A stretch of 55,817 nt of DNA. Source: an uncultured Bacteroidales bacterium. GTDB taxonomy: Bacteria > Bacteroidota > Bacteroidia > Bacteroidales > UBA932. The DNA lies in assembly GCA_900318015.1 (NCBI GenBank), contig ONJB01000016.1, positions 1 through 55,817 of the forward strand, given 5' to 3'. Of the stretch, positions 29,881-39,712 are shown piece by piece; within the stretch, counting starts at the first letter, position 1; each line of letters starts with the position of its first letter. Position numbers and translations under genes: made by a program. The notes beneath the pieces are model-generated. The model saw nothing but the letters and a program-made list of their open reading frames with translations, ran no database searches and was not told where the DNA came from.

Positions 29881-30780
29881 CTATGCAGGATTGTTTTTAT
29901 GGTTGGGTTCCATGTGGACGATGACGTGCGACTGCGCGCCGAAGCGCTCCTTGAAGCGGCGTTCCACTTCCGAGGCTTTCTCGTGGGCCTCCGAGAGCGG
30001 CAGGGTGCCGTCCAGGCGGATATGGACCTCGGCGGCGATGCGGTTGCCGATGCGTCGAGTGCGCAGGTTGTGGGGGTCCTCCACGCCGGGCACGCCGCGG
30101 ATGATGTCCATCATTTCCTGTTCCATGTCCGCCGGCAGGGAGCTGTCGGTGAGCTCACCGAAACTGGGGCCGAGCAGGTCCCAGGCCACCTTGACCAGCA
30201 TCGCGCCCACGACGATGGACGCCAGCGGGTCCAGGACGGTCCAGCGGCTGCCCAGCAGGATGGCCCCGCCGATGCCGATGGCCGTGCCGATGGAACTCAA
30301 CGCATCCGAGCGGTGGTGCCAGGCATTTGCCTCCAAAGCCTTGGAATTCAAGTGCTTGCCCTTGATACGGGTATATTGGAACAACAATTCTTTCGCGACG
30401 ATGGACGCGAGGGCGGCCCAGAGGGCGATCTTGCCCGGGGCCGGCAGGTCTTCGCCCTGCAGCCAGCGGGCCAGCTTGCCGGCCCCGGACACCACGATGC
30501 CCACGGCCGCCGCGGCCAGCGCCAGGCCGATGAACAGCGTCGCCAGCGTCTCGTACTTGCCGTGCCCGTAATCGTGGTCCTCGTCCTGCGGGCGGGCGCT
30601 CACGCGCACGAAAACCAGCACGACGATGTCCGTCACGAAATCCGACAGCGAATGCACGGCGTCCGAGATCATGGCCGCCGAATGCCCCACGAGGCCGGCC
30701 ACGGCCTTCAGCCCGACCAGCAGGAGGTTCACGACGCTTCCCGTCAGGGTTACCCGCGCTATTTCATCTTCGCGTTTCAT
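29881..30780 (-). CDS. Cation diffusion facilitator (CDF) metal exporter
   Basis: The 299-residue protein has about six transmembrane helices and the CDF metal sites: HSAAMISDAVHSLSDFVTD in helix 2 and NAWHHRSDALSSIGTAIG in helix 5 (each with an xxxD pair). A cytoplasmic, ferredoxin-like C-terminal domain (about 210-290) follows, with VPGVEDPHNLRTRRIGNRIAAEVHIRLDG and a His-rich end. It exports Zn2+, Fe2+, Mn2+ or similar ions in exchange for protons. Specificity cannot be read safely. It is the first gene of a leftward operon with the acid phosphatase and TlpA-like genes. A -7 box sits only 4 nt before the start. Confidence 0.95.
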   Translation of the reverse strand: MKREDEIARVTLTGSVVNLLLVGLKAVAGLVGHSAAMISDAVHSLSDFVTDIVVLVFVRVSARPQDEDHDYGHGKYETLATLFIGLALAAAAVGIVVSGAGKLARWLQGEDLPAPGKIALWAALASIVAKELLFQYTRIKGKHLNSKALEANAWHHRSDALSSIGTAIGIGGAILLGSRWTVLDPLASIVVGAMLVKVAWDLLGPSFGELTDSSLPADMEQEMMDIIRGVPGVEDPHNLRTRRIGNRIAAEVHIRLDGTLPLSEAHEKASEVERRFKERFGAQSHVIVHMEPNHKNNPA

Positions 30781-30784
30781 GACG

Positions 30785-30792
30785 CAAAGATA
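30785..30792 (-). promoter_or_regulatory. -7 element of the CDF/phosphatase/TlpA-like operon
   Basis: A perfect TATCTTTG on the minus strand, 4 nt before the ATG at 30780, so the transcript would be nearly leaderless. No xTTG is seen at the usual spacing. Confidence 0.45.
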
Positions 30793-30838
30793 CGGAAAAC
30801 CCGCGGGAAAGTGTCCGCCGAAAGGACGATAATTGCGG

Positions 30839-32467
30839 CTACATGTAGGAGTGCATCCCGCCCAGCAGGAGGTTCACGCCAAAGTAAGTGACGAGGACGC
30901 AGACGAAGGCGAAAATCGTGTACCCGTGGAAGAAATTGGCGTTCCGGAAGGGCTTCAGCGCGCCGCCGTGCAGGGAGAAGGCGTACACCAGCATCGTGAT
31001 CAGCGCCCAGGTCTCCTTCGGGTCCCAGGCCCAGTAGCTGCCCCAGGAAATATTGGCCCACACGGCGCCCAGGAAGGTGCCGAAGGTCAGCAGGAACACC
31101 GCCGGATACAGCACCACGAGACTCACGTCCCGCAGGCTTTCCTTCGCCTCGCGGGAAGGGACGGCCAGGCCCATGATGCCGTTGAAGGCGACCAGGCCGA
31201 ACAGCGTGTAGGACATCATCATCGACACCACGTGGATGGACAGCAGGGGCGACCGCAGGACCGGCATCAGCGGCATGATCTGCGGACTCACGCTCTCGCG
31301 GCTCGCCAGCAGCATCGTGAAGCCGGCCAGCAGGAAGCCGAGCGGCTCGATCAGCGGGAAACGCCTGTACAGCAATAGAATGGCCAACGTGGAGAACCAC
31401 GCCATCAGCATCATCACATTGTACCGGCCCACATAAGGCCCCGTGCCCGAGATATACCACCGAAGGCCGATGACCAGCGTCAGGTACAGCCACATCAGAA
31501 GCGCGATGACGGCGCTGCCGTGCAGCACCCACGCCGGGAACTTCCGCTTCTTGCTGATGAGCACCGCCCCCAGCACGAACAGCACGATGCCCAGCGTCAG
31601 GCACAGCATGAACTGCACCTTCGGCCGCGCGATGGCCATATACAGCTCGTTGGCCTGCACCTTCGCTTTTGAAGTCAGCATGAAATCGGGCGTGCCCGCT
31701 TCTTTCCGGGGCATGCCCATCCCCTCCGGCATGGACTGGGCCGATGCCGGGGCGGGCGCGAGCGCGAAGAGCGCCACCGCCGCGGTCATCGTCGCCACCC
31801 GCCGGAGCGCCTTCCGGAACGCCGTGTCCTTCTCGAAGAAGAACCCGATCATCGACAGGAGCAGCAGGAGGTAGCCCGCATAGGTGATGCCCACGCCCCA
31901 GGGGTCGTGGCTCACCGCGAGGATGCTGCCCAGGCCATCTTCGTCATAATCAGCCTGATAGAAGCGGTAGCCGCGGTACTTGGCGATGTTGTTCATCGAG
32001 ATCCGGACGGCATCTCCTTCGGGGAGAAAGGTGATGTCGGACCGGTAGTCGAGCGGGCGCCGGGTTCCCTCGTAATAGTCGATGGCAAAGGCCTCCAGCC
32101 GGATGCTGAAGGGCAGCGTCGCCGGCGTCTCGTCGTCCAGTTCATAGGCCGCCGTCGCCTCTCCTTCGCGCAGGTGGATGCTGCCGCTCGTGCCGAAAAG
32201 GAACGTGACCAGCGCCCCCGCCAGGATGACGACGAGGCCGATGTGAAGGCCCAGGGTCCACAGCCGCTTGGGCACTCCCGCTATCACCAGGTAAATCAAC
32301 CCGGTTATGGCTGCGACGGCCCAAAGGACAATGAACAGCGGGTTGTGGTAGAACCACTGGAAAGCCACGGACGTACCTTGAAATCTCTCGACGAAGGTGG
32401 CGGCCATCATCATCGCGATGAGGACCGCCGCCGCGCCAAAGGACAAATACTTGCAAGTTCGTTTCAT
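30839..32467 (-). CDS. ccsBA: Fused cytochrome c biogenesis protein (CcsB/ResB + CcsA)
   Basis: The 542-residue membrane protein joins a reduced ResB/CcsB part and a CcsA part. ResB/CcsB covers about 1-220, with TM segments, a periplasmic loop including GSIHLREGEATAAYEL, and YRGYRFYQADYDEDG. The CcsA part covers about 275-542, with several helices and the tryptophan-rich haem-handling motif WGSYWAWDPKETWALITM; likely haem ligands are SIHVVSMM and SLHGG. It would move haem across the inner membrane and ligate it to apocytochrome c. In Bacteroidota this gene usually sits beside nrfHA nitrite reductase; no c-type cytochrome is adjacent here. A divergent -7 box precedes it at 32493-32500. Confidence 0.9.
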   Translation of the reverse strand: MKRTCKYLSFGAAAVLIAMMMAATFVERFQGTSVAFQWFYHNPLFIVLWAVAAITGLIYLVIAGVPKRLWTLGLHIGLVVILAGALVTFLFGTSGSIHLREGEATAAYELDDETPATLPFSIRLEAFAIDYYEGTRRPLDYRSDITFLPEGDAVRISMNNIAKYRGYRFYQADYDEDGLGSILAVSHDPWGVGITYAGYLLLLLSMIGFFFEKDTAFRKALRRVATMTAAVALFALAPAPASAQSMPEGMGMPRKEAGTPDFMLTSKAKVQANELYMAIARPKVQFMLCLTLGIVLFVLGAVLISKKRKFPAWVLHGSAVIALLMWLYLTLVIGLRWYISGTGPYVGRYNVMMLMAWFSTLAILLLYRRFPLIEPLGFLLAGFTMLLASRESVSPQIMPLMPVLRSPLLSIHVVSMMMSYTLFGLVAFNGIMGLAVPSREAKESLRDVSLVVLYPAVFLLTFGTFLGAVWANISWGSYWAWDPKETWALITMLVYAFSLHGGALKPFRNANFFHGYTIFAFVCVLVTYFGVNLLLGGMHSYM

Positions 32468-32492
32468 GCCATCGAAAGGGATTGATTGAACG

Positions 32493-32500
32493 CAAATTTA
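32493..32500 (-). promoter_or_regulatory. -7 element of ccsBA
   Basis: TAAATTTG on the minus strand, 25 nt before the start at 32467. No clear -33 box was found. It overlaps the promoter of the divergent GH127 gene. Confidence 0.4.
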
Positions 32501-32528
32501 CAAATAATCCGCATTTTTCGTATATTCG
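32497..32528 (+). promoter_or_regulatory. Promoter of the GH127 gene
   Basis: TTTA at 32497-32500, 20 nt, then TATATTCG at 32521-32528. The ATG at 32533 follows after 4 nt, so the leader would be very short. Confidence 0.4.
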
Positions 32529-32532
32529 CCGT

Positions 32533-34914
32533 ATGATGAAGAAATTAGCGCTCTTTCTGCTGGCGGCGGCATGGACCGTGGCCGGCTTTGCTCAGGACCG
32601 TCTCTATTCCGACGAGTTCCCGCTGGGTGATGTAAAACTGCTGGACGGCCCCCTCCAAAAGGCCCGGGACCTCAACATCCAGACTCTGCTGCAGTATGAC
32701 TGCGACCGGCTTCTGGCTCCCTACCGAATCCAGGCCGGGCTGGAGCCCCGGAAGAAGGCCTATCCCAACTGGGACGGCCTGGACGGCCATGTGGGCGGCC
32801 ACTACCTGGCCGCGATGGCGATGAACGCCGCGACGGGCAACGAGGAGTGCCGCCGCCGGATGGAGTACATGCTCGCCGAACTGCAGGAATGCGCCGATGC
32901 CAACGTCAAGAACCACCCCGAGTGGGGCAAGGGCTACGTGGGCGGTATGCCCGACAGCGAAAACATCTGGAGCAAGTTCAAGAAGGGCGATTTCAGCGTG
33001 TATTCCCGCGCCTGGGCCCCGTTCTACAACCTGCACAAGATGTACGCGGGCCTGCGCGACGCGTGGCTGTACTGCGGCAACGAGCAGGCCAAGAAGCTGT
33101 TCCTGGGCTTCTGCGACTGGGCCATCGACCTGACGGCCGGCCTCACAGATGCCCAGATGGAGCAGATGATGGGCAACGAGCACGGCGGCATGAACGAGGT
33201 CCTGGCCGATGGCTACGCGATCTCCGGCGACCCCAAGTACCTCGCCGTCGCCCGCCGGTTCTCCCACCGGATGCTGCTGAACCCGATGTCGCAGCGGGTG
33301 GACAACTTGGACAACCTGCACGCCAACACCCAGGTCCCGAAGGCCGTCGGCTTCGCGCGGATCGCGGAACTCGGCGGGGACGAGACTTACAACGACGCCG
33401 CGGAGTTCTTCTGGGACGTCGTGACGGGCGAGCGCTCGCTGGCGTTCGGCGGCAACAGCCGGCGCGAGCACTTCCCCAGCAAGGAAGCCTGCACGGACTT
33501 CATCAACGACATCGACGGTCCTGAGTCCTGCAACACCTTCAACATGCTGCGGCTCACGGAAGCGCTCCACCGCCGCAACCCGGACGCCCGCTACGCCGAT
33601 TTCTACGAGCTGGCCACCTTCAACCACATCCTCTCCACCCAGCATCCCGAGCATGGCGGGTACGTGTACTTCACCCCGGCCCGTCCGCGCCACTACCGCA
33701 ACTATTCCGCCCCGAACGAGGCGATGTGGTGCTGCGTGGGTACCGGCATGGAGAACCATGGCAAGTACGGCCAGTTCATCTATACGCACAAGGGCAACGC
33801 CCTGTTCGTGAACCTCTTCGTTTCCTCCGAGCTGAACTGGCGCGAAAAGGGCGTCACGCTGCGCCAGGAGACCGGTTTCCCGTACGGTGAGACGAGCCGC
33901 ATCACGGTGACGGCCGGCAAGGGCGTCTTCCCGGTGCTCGTCCGCTACCCGGGCTGGGTGAAACCTGGCGAGTTCAAGGTCCAGGTCAATGGCAAGCCGG
34001 TCGAAATCATCACCGGCCCCGGCAGCTACGTCACCATCGACCGGAAATGGAAGAAGGGCGATGTCATCGACCTCTCCTTCCCGATGCACACTAGCGTCAA
34101 GTACCTGCCGAATGTGCCGCAGTACGTGGCCTTGATGCACGGCCCCATCCTGCTGGGCATGAAGACCGGCACGGAGGACCTCGCGCACCTGATCGCCGAC
34201 GACAGCCGCTTCGGGCAGTACGCCAGCGGCGCGAAACTCCCGCTGGACGGCGCCCCCATCCTCATCGACGACCACATCGACCGGATCGCCGAACACCTGA
34301 AGCCCGTGGCCGGCAAGCCCCTGCACTATACCCTGGACGTGAAGATGGAGAATCCCATCCGGAACGAGCTCCAGCCCTTCTTCGAGATCCACGACGCCCG
34401 TTACATGATGTACTGGCTCACGCTGTCGGAGCAAGGCTACAAGGACTACCTGGAAGGCCTGGCCCGCGCCGAGAAGGAGCGCCAGGAACTGGAAGCCCGC
34501 ACCATCGACAAGGTTCAGCCCGGCGAGCAGCAGCCCGAGACCGACCACCAGATGGAAACGAACGGCTCCTCCACGGGCAACACCAACGACGTCTTCTTCC
34601 GCGACGCCCGCAACGGCCGGTTCTTCAGCTACCTGATGAAGACGAACGGCCGCACGGACCTCTCCCTTCGCCTGCAGTTCTGGGGCGTGGGCGAGTGGAA
34701 GACGCACGAGTTCGACATCTTTGTCGATGATGCGCTGCTCACCAGCGTGAACAACACCGGCAAGTACCGCATCTCAGAGTTCAAATACGAAACCTTCCCC
34801 ATCCCCGCGTCCATGCTGGAAGGCAAGGAGCAGGTCCGGGTGAAGTTCGTGGCGAAGCCGGGCAAGCAGGTCGGCGAGATCTACGGCGTCCGGCTGGTGG
34901 CTCCTCAGAAGTGA
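32533..34914 (+). CDS. GH127/DUF1680-type beta-L-arabinofuranosidase, secreted
   Basis: I choose ATG 32533 (ATG 32536 is also possible); it gives 793 aa with a signal peptide ending ...VAGFAQ. The DUF1680 (alpha/alpha)6 barrel follows (about 30-420), with [40 protein letters not shown] and [15 protein letters not shown]. The GH127 zinc/catalytic site is intact: [10 protein letters not shown] (E331, C333) and [15 protein letters not shown] (C400, C401). In the characterised Bifidobacterium enzyme, the equivalent first Cys of the pair is the nucleophile. Beta-sandwich domains and a DUF6805-like C-terminus complete it. It likely removes beta-L-arabinofuranose from plant glycans or glycoproteins. 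Its end overlaps the convergent GH95 gene by 10 nt. Confidence 0.92.
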   Translation: MMKKLALFLLAAAWTVAGFAQDRLYSDEFPLGDVKLLDGPLQKARDLNIQTLLQYDCDRLLAPYRIQAGLEPRKKAYPNWDGLDGHVGGHYLAAMAMNAATGNEECRRRMEYMLAELQECADANVKNHPEWGKGYVGGMPDSENIWSKFKKGDFSVYSRAWAPFYNLHKMYAGLRDAWLYCGNEQAKKLFLGFCDWAIDLTAGLTDAQMEQMMGNEHGGMNEVLADGYAISGDPKYLAVARRFSHRMLLNPMSQRVDNLDNLHANTQVPKAVGFARIAELGGDETYNDAAEFFWDVVTGERSLAFGGNSRREHFPSKEACTDFINDIDGPESCNTFNMLRLTEALHRRNPDARYADFYELATFNHILSTQHPEHGGYVYFTPARPRHYRNYSAPNEAMWCCVGTGMENHGKYGQFIYTHKGNALFVNLFVSSELNWREKGVTLRQETGFPYGETSRITVTAGKGVFPVLVRYPGWVKPGEFKVQVNGKPVEIITGPGSYVTIDRKWKKGDVIDLSFPMHTSVKYLPNVPQYVALMHGPILLGMKTGTEDLAHLIADDSRFGQYASGAKLPLDGAPILIDDHIDRIAEHLKPVAGKPLHYTLDVKMENPIRNELQPFFEIHDARYMMYWLTLSEQGYKDYLEGLARAEKERQELEARTIDKVQPGEQQPETDHQMETNGSSTGNTNDVFFRDARNGRFFSYLMKTNGRTDLSLRLQFWGVGEWKTHEFDIFVDDALLTSVNNTGKYRISEFKYETFPIPASMLEGKEQVRVKFVAKPGKQVGEIYGVRLVAPQK

Positions 34915-37156
34915 GGTGAGCGCACCGGCACGTCGGCCTTGGCGCCGGACAGCGTCCGGACCTCGTACGACGTGATGCGGCCGTCCGCCCAGTCGAAGTC
35001 CACGACGTAACCGCCGCGGGCGCGCAGGCCGCGGACGGAGCCTTCCGTCCACGCGGCGGGCAGCGCCGGGAGCAGCACGATCGCGTCCTCGTGGCTCTGC
35101 AGCAGCATTTCCGCGATGCCGGCCGTCACGCCGAAGTTGCCGTCGATCTGGAACGGCGGGTGCGCGTCGAAGAGGTTCGGATAGGTATTCCGCTGGAACA
35201 GGTTCTTGATGATGAGGAAGGCGTGGTCGCCGTCCTGCATCCGCGCCCAGAAGTTCGTTTTCCAACCCAGGCTCCAGCCGGTGGCCCGGTCGCCGCGCTG
35301 GATCAGCGTGTTGCGCGCAGCCTCGAACAGGTCGGGCGTGCGCGTCGGCGTGATCTGGTCGGAAGGATACAGGCCGTACAGGTGCGAGATGTGGCGGTGC
35401 TGGTCGTTCGGGTCGTCCCCGTCCTCGATCCATTCCTGCAGCTGGCCGTACTGGCCCACGGCCATCGGCGGCAGTTTCGCAAGCGTCTCCTGCAGTTTCG
35501 CGCGGTAATCGGCCTCGTCCAGACCCAGGATCTCTGAGGCCTGCAAGGTGCTGGTGAGAGCGTCGCGGACAATCTGCGTGTCCATCGTGCAACCGGCCGT
35601 AATCGGGGATTTCTTGCCCATCGGCCCATGCTCCGGGCTCACGGAAGGAACGACCACCAGGTAGCCGTTGCGCGGGTCCGTCTGCAGGTAATCCAGGTAG
35701 AAGTCCGCCGTGCCCTTGATGACCGGGTACCACTCGCGGAGGAACGCTTCATCCTTGGAGAAGAGATAATGGGTCCACAGGTGCGTGGCCAGCCAGGCGC
35801 CGCCGTTGGGGTACATCCCCCAGAAGGCGCCGTCCACGGGACCCGCGATGCGCCAGAGGTCCGTATTGTGGTGCGCCATCCAGCCGCCGCAGCCGTACAT
35901 CTGCCGCGCCGTGACCGCGCCCGTTTCGGAAAGGTCCTTGATCATCCCGAAGAAAGGCACGAGGGTCTCGTCGAGGCCGCACACGTCGGCGGGCCAGTAG
36001 TTCATCTGGGCGTTGATGTTGATCGTGTACTTGCTGTCCCACGGGGCCATCACCTCGTCGTTCCAGATGCCCTGTGCAGGTTTGCCGGCTGGCCGCCGGG
36101 CTGGGAGGAGCTGATCAGCAGGTACCGGCCGTAGTTGAAGATCAGGGCCACCATGCCCATGTCGTCGCTGTCCTGGAAGGCCGTCTTGCGCTGGTCCGTA
36201 GGCAGGGCCGCATTCGCGCCGGAGTGCAGCTTGATGGAGCAGCGGCCATACTGCTCGCCGTAGGCGGCCTCGTGCCGCGCGAGGAGCTTCTTGTAGGAGA
36301 GCTTCGCGGCGGCCGCCAGGCCGGCCTTCGCGGCGGCGGATTCGTCGCCGGAAATGTCGTGGTAATTGACGTAATTCGTCGCGGCGTTCACCAGCAGGGT
36401 CACGTGCGTCGCGCCGGAAATGGTCAGCTGCTTGTCTTCGGCGGCCACTTTTCCGTCACTGAGGACCTGCGTGCGGCATTCGGCCGTGAGCCCGCCGGGA
36501 ATGCCCTCGTGCTCCACGCCCTTGATGCGCGTCACCAGCGTCTTCCCCTCGGTAGTAACCTCGAAGGGGAATTTGCAATCCTGCGTGAGCGAGAACGTCA
36601 AAGCTCCCTTCTTGCTCGCATCCAGCTGGATGACAAGGACGCGGTCGCGCAGCGAGGCGAACGCGCTCCGCGTGTAGCGGACGCCGTTCGCCGTGAAGCC
36701 GACCCCCGCGACGGCACGGGTCAGGTCCAGGTCGCGGCAATAGTCCTCGACCTGCTCCGGCATGTTTTCGAAATGCATCCGGAGGCTGCCCAGCGTGAGG
36801 AACCGCTGGCCGTGCGGACCGGGAATGAACTCTTTGTTGATGAGCGCTTCCGCTTCCTCTTCGCGTCCCGCATAGATGAGCTGGCGGACCTCGTCGAGGT
36901 GCTCGAGAGAGGTCTTGCTGTTGTTGTCGTGCGGGGAGCCGCTCCAGAAAGTCGATTCGTTCAACTGGATGGCTTCGTCGGCGATGCCGCCGAACACCAT
37001 CGCGGCCATCTGGCCGTTGCCGAGAGGCAGGGCTTCAAGCCACCGGCCAGCCGGGGCGTCATACCACAGACGTTCCTGGTCTCCGGCGACCTTGGCCGGC
37101 TGCGCGCAGGCCATCATCGCGATTGCGATGGCAAAAAGGGAAAAGAGTTTCTTCAT
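34905..37156 (-). pseudogene. GH95 alpha-L-fucosidase, frameshifted by a 2-nt insertion
   Basis: The start at 37156 gives a lipoprotein-like signal (AIAIAMMACAQ). The first frame encodes the GH95 N-terminal domain and helical start (RWLEALPLGNGQMAAMVFGG, LNESTFWSG) up to [12 protein letters not shown], then goes out of frame and stops at 36050. The second frame (34905-36053) continues exactly where GH95 proteins continue: QGIWNDEV is readable in it, then [44 protein letters not shown] and a C-terminal sandwich. The break is an extra TG (plus strand 36073-36076 reads TGTG where CTGCAG is expected). Everything else is intact, including catalytic-region residues, so this is either a recent mutation or a sequencing error. 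A TGATG overlap could allow re-initiation. Confidence 0.88.
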
Positions 37157-37223
37157 AACGGGTCCGTTGTTTGTCTCCGGATACAAATGTAATGATTTCC
37201 AAAGACATCGGCAACGGCCGGCC

Positions 37224-38672
37224 TTACTTCGTCCGGATCGAACGGAACAGGTACAGGATCGGGAAGATTTCCAGACGGCCGATGAGCATCTCGGTCATGC
37301 CGGCGGCCTTGAGGACGGTCGGGAAAGCCGCGAAGTTGGACATCGACCCCACCTCGCCGAAACCGGGACCGACATTGCCGATGCAGGCGATCGAAGCGGT
37401 GACGCCCGTGGTGAAATCCAGGCCGAAGGAAAGGTTGACGGCAGCGAACACCACCACGATGAGCAGGTAGCAGAAGATGTAGCCGTAAGCGTCGTTCACC
37501 AGCTCGTCCGAACGCATCCGGCCATCGACCCGGACCGCCTGCACCCGGTGCGGGCTCACGGTGAGGCCGACTTTCCGATAAATGCCCTTGGCGGCCAGGA
37601 TGGCACGGTCGATCTTAATGCCTCCGGACGTGGAACCCGAGCAGCCGCAGATGAGCGAGCAGATGATGAGCACCGACATGCTGAGCGGGGGCCACAGCGT
37701 GGTGTCTTCCGTCGCGAAGCCAGTGGTCGTGGAGATGGAGGCAACCTGGAAGGACGCATCTCGGAGCGCCTCCCCGAAGGAATCATACTGTCCATTGACC
37801 ATCAGGTCGGCCGTCACTACGGCGATGGCCAGGACCACCAGCGACAGGAACACCTTGATGGTCTCGGACTTCCAGATATACTTCGGGCGGCCTCGGAGAA
37901 TGGCCAGGAACAGGATCCCGAAATGGATGCCGGCGGCCAGCATCGCGAAGGTCAGGACCACCTCGGCGGCCGGATTGGCATAGAAGGCGATGCTCGTGTT
38001 CCGGGTGCAGAATCCGCAGGTGCTGCAGGCCGACATCGCGTTGGTGGCGGCGTCAAACCAGCCCATCCCCGTGAGTTTCAGCGAGAAGAACGTCACCACC
38101 GTCAAGGCGATGTACGTCAGGAACATCCGGTTGGCGAAGCTGGTGCTCCGGTCTCCGGCGAAGGGTTCGCGGGCCACGGTGGAGATTTCCGCCCCGGACA
38201 GGGTCGACTTGTCCGCGCCGGCGGTAATCATGGAGAACAGCGTGACGATGCCCACACCGCCCACCCAGGCCGTCGAGATGCGCCAGAACTGCAGGCCGCG
38301 CGGGAGCGCTTCGATATCGTTCAGGATGGAGGCGCCGGTCGTCGTGAATCCGGAGATACTCTCGAAGAGGGCGTTGATGGGCGTGAACTCGCGGCCGTAG
38401 AACAGGAAAGGAAGCATGCCGAACAGGCAGGCCATCAGCCAGGCCCCGACCACGATGCTGTTTCCCTCCTGGAACGTCAGTTTATGACGGCCCCGCCGGA
38501 CGAAGAGGACAGGGTAGCCTCCGACAATGAGTGTCAGGAATGCGGAGAACAGCAGGGGAATCCGGCTTTCGTCACCAGGAGTCAGGCACGCGATGATGCC
38601 CGACACGGTCATCAGGGCCGCGACGAGAAGCAGGGAAATGCCGATGTACCATGTGATTATCTTCCAATTCAT
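37224..38672 (-). CDS. trkH: TrkH-family potassium uptake membrane protein
   Basis: I choose the ATG at 38672 (482 aa), since the promoter at 38693-38724 lies downstream of earlier in-frame starts. It has the four M1-P-M2 repeats of TrkH/KtrB transporters with P-loop signatures: NALFESISGFTTTGAS, NAMSACSTCGFCT, QVASISTTTGFAT and ASIACIGNVGPGFGEVG. Further conserved elements are FMLLPFLFYGREFTPINA-like segments and GCSGSTSGGIKIDR. It takes up K+ (with Na+ or H+) across the inner membrane, normally gated by TrkA. No trkA gene is adjacent. The gene is divergent from a LysR regulator, and their promoters overlap. Confidence 0.95.
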   Translation of the reverse strand: MNWKIITWYIGISLLLVAALMTVSGIIACLTPGDESRIPLLFSAFLTLIVGGYPVLFVRRGRHKLTFQEGNSIVVGAWLMACLFGMLPFLFYGREFTPINALFESISGFTTTGASILNDIEALPRGLQFWRISTAWVGGVGIVTLFSMITAGADKSTLSGAEISTVAREPFAGDRSTSFANRMFLTYIALTVVTFFSLKLTGMGWFDAATNAMSACSTCGFCTRNTSIAFYANPAAEVVLTFAMLAAGIHFGILFLAILRGRPKYIWKSETIKVFLSLVVLAIAVVTADLMVNGQYDSFGEALRDASFQVASISTTTGFATEDTTLWPPLSMSVLIICSLICGCSGSTSGGIKIDRAILAAKGIYRKVGLTVSPHRVQAVRVDGRMRSDELVNDAYGYIFCYLLIVVVFAAVNLSFGLDFTTGVTASIACIGNVGPGFGEVGSMSNFAAFPTVLKAAGMTEMLIGRLEIFPILYLFRSIRTK

Positions 38673-38692
38673 TCCATTTCGGATTCCGGAGA

Positions 38693-38724
38693 CAAAGTTA
38701 TGGTCCGGTATTGCATTTATCAAT
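38693..38724 (-). promoter_or_regulatory. Promoter of trkH
   Basis: On the minus strand: ATTG at 38724-38721, exactly 20 nt, then TAACTTTG at 38700-38693. The start is 20 nt further at 38672. Confidence 0.6.
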
Positions 38725-38743
38725 ACAATTATTTTTATCTTTG
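38711..38743 (+). promoter_or_regulatory. Promoter of the LysR-family gene
   Basis: TTG at 38711-38713, 22 nt, then a perfect TATCTTTG at 38736-38743. The ATG is at 38771. It overlaps the trkH promoter. Confidence 0.5.
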
Positions 38744-38753
38744 CATTGATAAA
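38716..38753. promoter_or_regulatory. Inverted repeat, candidate LysR operator between trkH and the LysR gene
   Basis: TTTATCAAT at 38716-38724 and ATTGATAAA at 38745-38753 are perfect inverted copies 20 nt apart. The right copy also belongs to the smaller palindrome ATTGAT-AAA-ATCAAT at 38745-38759. The left arm covers the trkH -33 box and the right arm follows the LysR -7 box, a layout suited to joint control of both genes. Confidence 0.4.
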
Positions 38754-38770
38754 ATCAATCACACGGGACG

Positions 38771-39694
38771 ATGACCCTCCAGCAGCTGCGCTATATCGTC
38801 GCCATCGACGACCACCGGCACTTCGGCAAGGCGGCCGAGGCCTGCGGCCTCACGCAGTCTACGCTGAGCCTGATGGTCAAGAAACTGGAGGAGGAACTGG
38901 ACGTCCGGATTTTCGACCGGGATGCGCATCCGGTGGTCCCGACGGCCGTCGGGCGCAAAATCATCGACCGGGCGAAAGTGGTCTTGTACAATACGGAGCA
39001 AATCGTCGAAATGACCCGTTCTGAAAAGGAGCTCCTCTCCGGGCCGCTCAAGATCGCCCTCATCTCCACCGCCTCCCCCGTGCTGACCCCCGGCCTTTTC
39101 AAATTCTTCGGTGAGCGGTACCCGTCCATCAGCTTGCAAACGGAGGAAATGCTCACAGACACCATGCTGGACAAACTCCGGAAAGCGGAGGTAGACATGG
39201 GCATCCTCGCCGGACCGGTCCGGGAACCCGGCCTGCTGGAGATTCCGCTCTATCACGAGCGCTTCCTTGCCTATGTGTCCCCTGCCAATCCCGCCTATGC
39301 GCAGGAAAGCATCCGGGCGGCGTCGCTTTTCGAGCAGCCGCTCTGGATCATCCGCGACGGCCTGCGGCAGTTCGACCCGAAGGACTTGAAGGACGGCGCC
39401 TTTTCCTACGAACGCTTTTTCGAAGGAGGCCGCGTGGGCATCCTGATCCAGGTGGTCAACGACAACGGCGGCCTCACCATCATCCCGGAAACGCATACCG
39501 GCTTCATCCTGTACAGCATGCAGCACTGCCTCCGCCCCATTGTGGACCCGGAACCCGGCCGGACCATCTCCCTGGTCATCCGCAGCGACTACATCCACGA
39601 GGCGAAGTTGAACGCCGTGGTGGACGCCATCATGCAGATCATCCCCGGAACCATGCTGGACAACGTCCTCCGGAAAGGACGCCTGACTTTGTAA
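38771..39694 (+). CDS. LysR-family transcriptional regulator, OxyR-like
   Basis: The 307-residue protein has an N-terminal winged HTH (TLQQLRYIVAIDDHRHFGKAAEACGLTQSTLS in overlapping parts, then LEEELDVRIFDR) and a LysR substrate-binding domain (about 90-300). The arrangement resembles Bacteroidota OxyR: SLMVKKLEEELD, LLSGPLKIALISTASP, ILAGPVREPGLLEIPLYHERF, DGLRQFD. The segment that carries the redox cysteines in OxyR has none here, and the only Cys residues are in the HTH region and near residue 258. Peroxide sensing by disulfide is therefore unlikely. It heads an operon-like run with GH43 (18-nt gap), GH97, MBL and YhfC genes, and is divergent from trkH. Confidence 0.88.
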   Translation: MTLQQLRYIVAIDDHRHFGKAAEACGLTQSTLSLMVKKLEEELDVRIFDRDAHPVVPTAVGRKIIDRAKVVLYNTEQIVEMTRSEKELLSGPLKIALISTASPVLTPGLFKFFGERYPSISLQTEEMLTDTMLDKLRKAEVDMGILAGPVREPGLLEIPLYHERFLAYVSPANPAYAQESIRAASLFEQPLWIIRDGLRQFDPKDLKDGAFSYERFFEGGRVGILIQVVNDNGGLTIIPETHTGFILYSMQHCLRPIVDPEPGRTISLVIRSDYIHEAKLNAVVDAIMQIIPGTMLDNVLRKGRLTL

Positions 39695-39712
39695 ACACTT
39701 AAAACATAGGAT

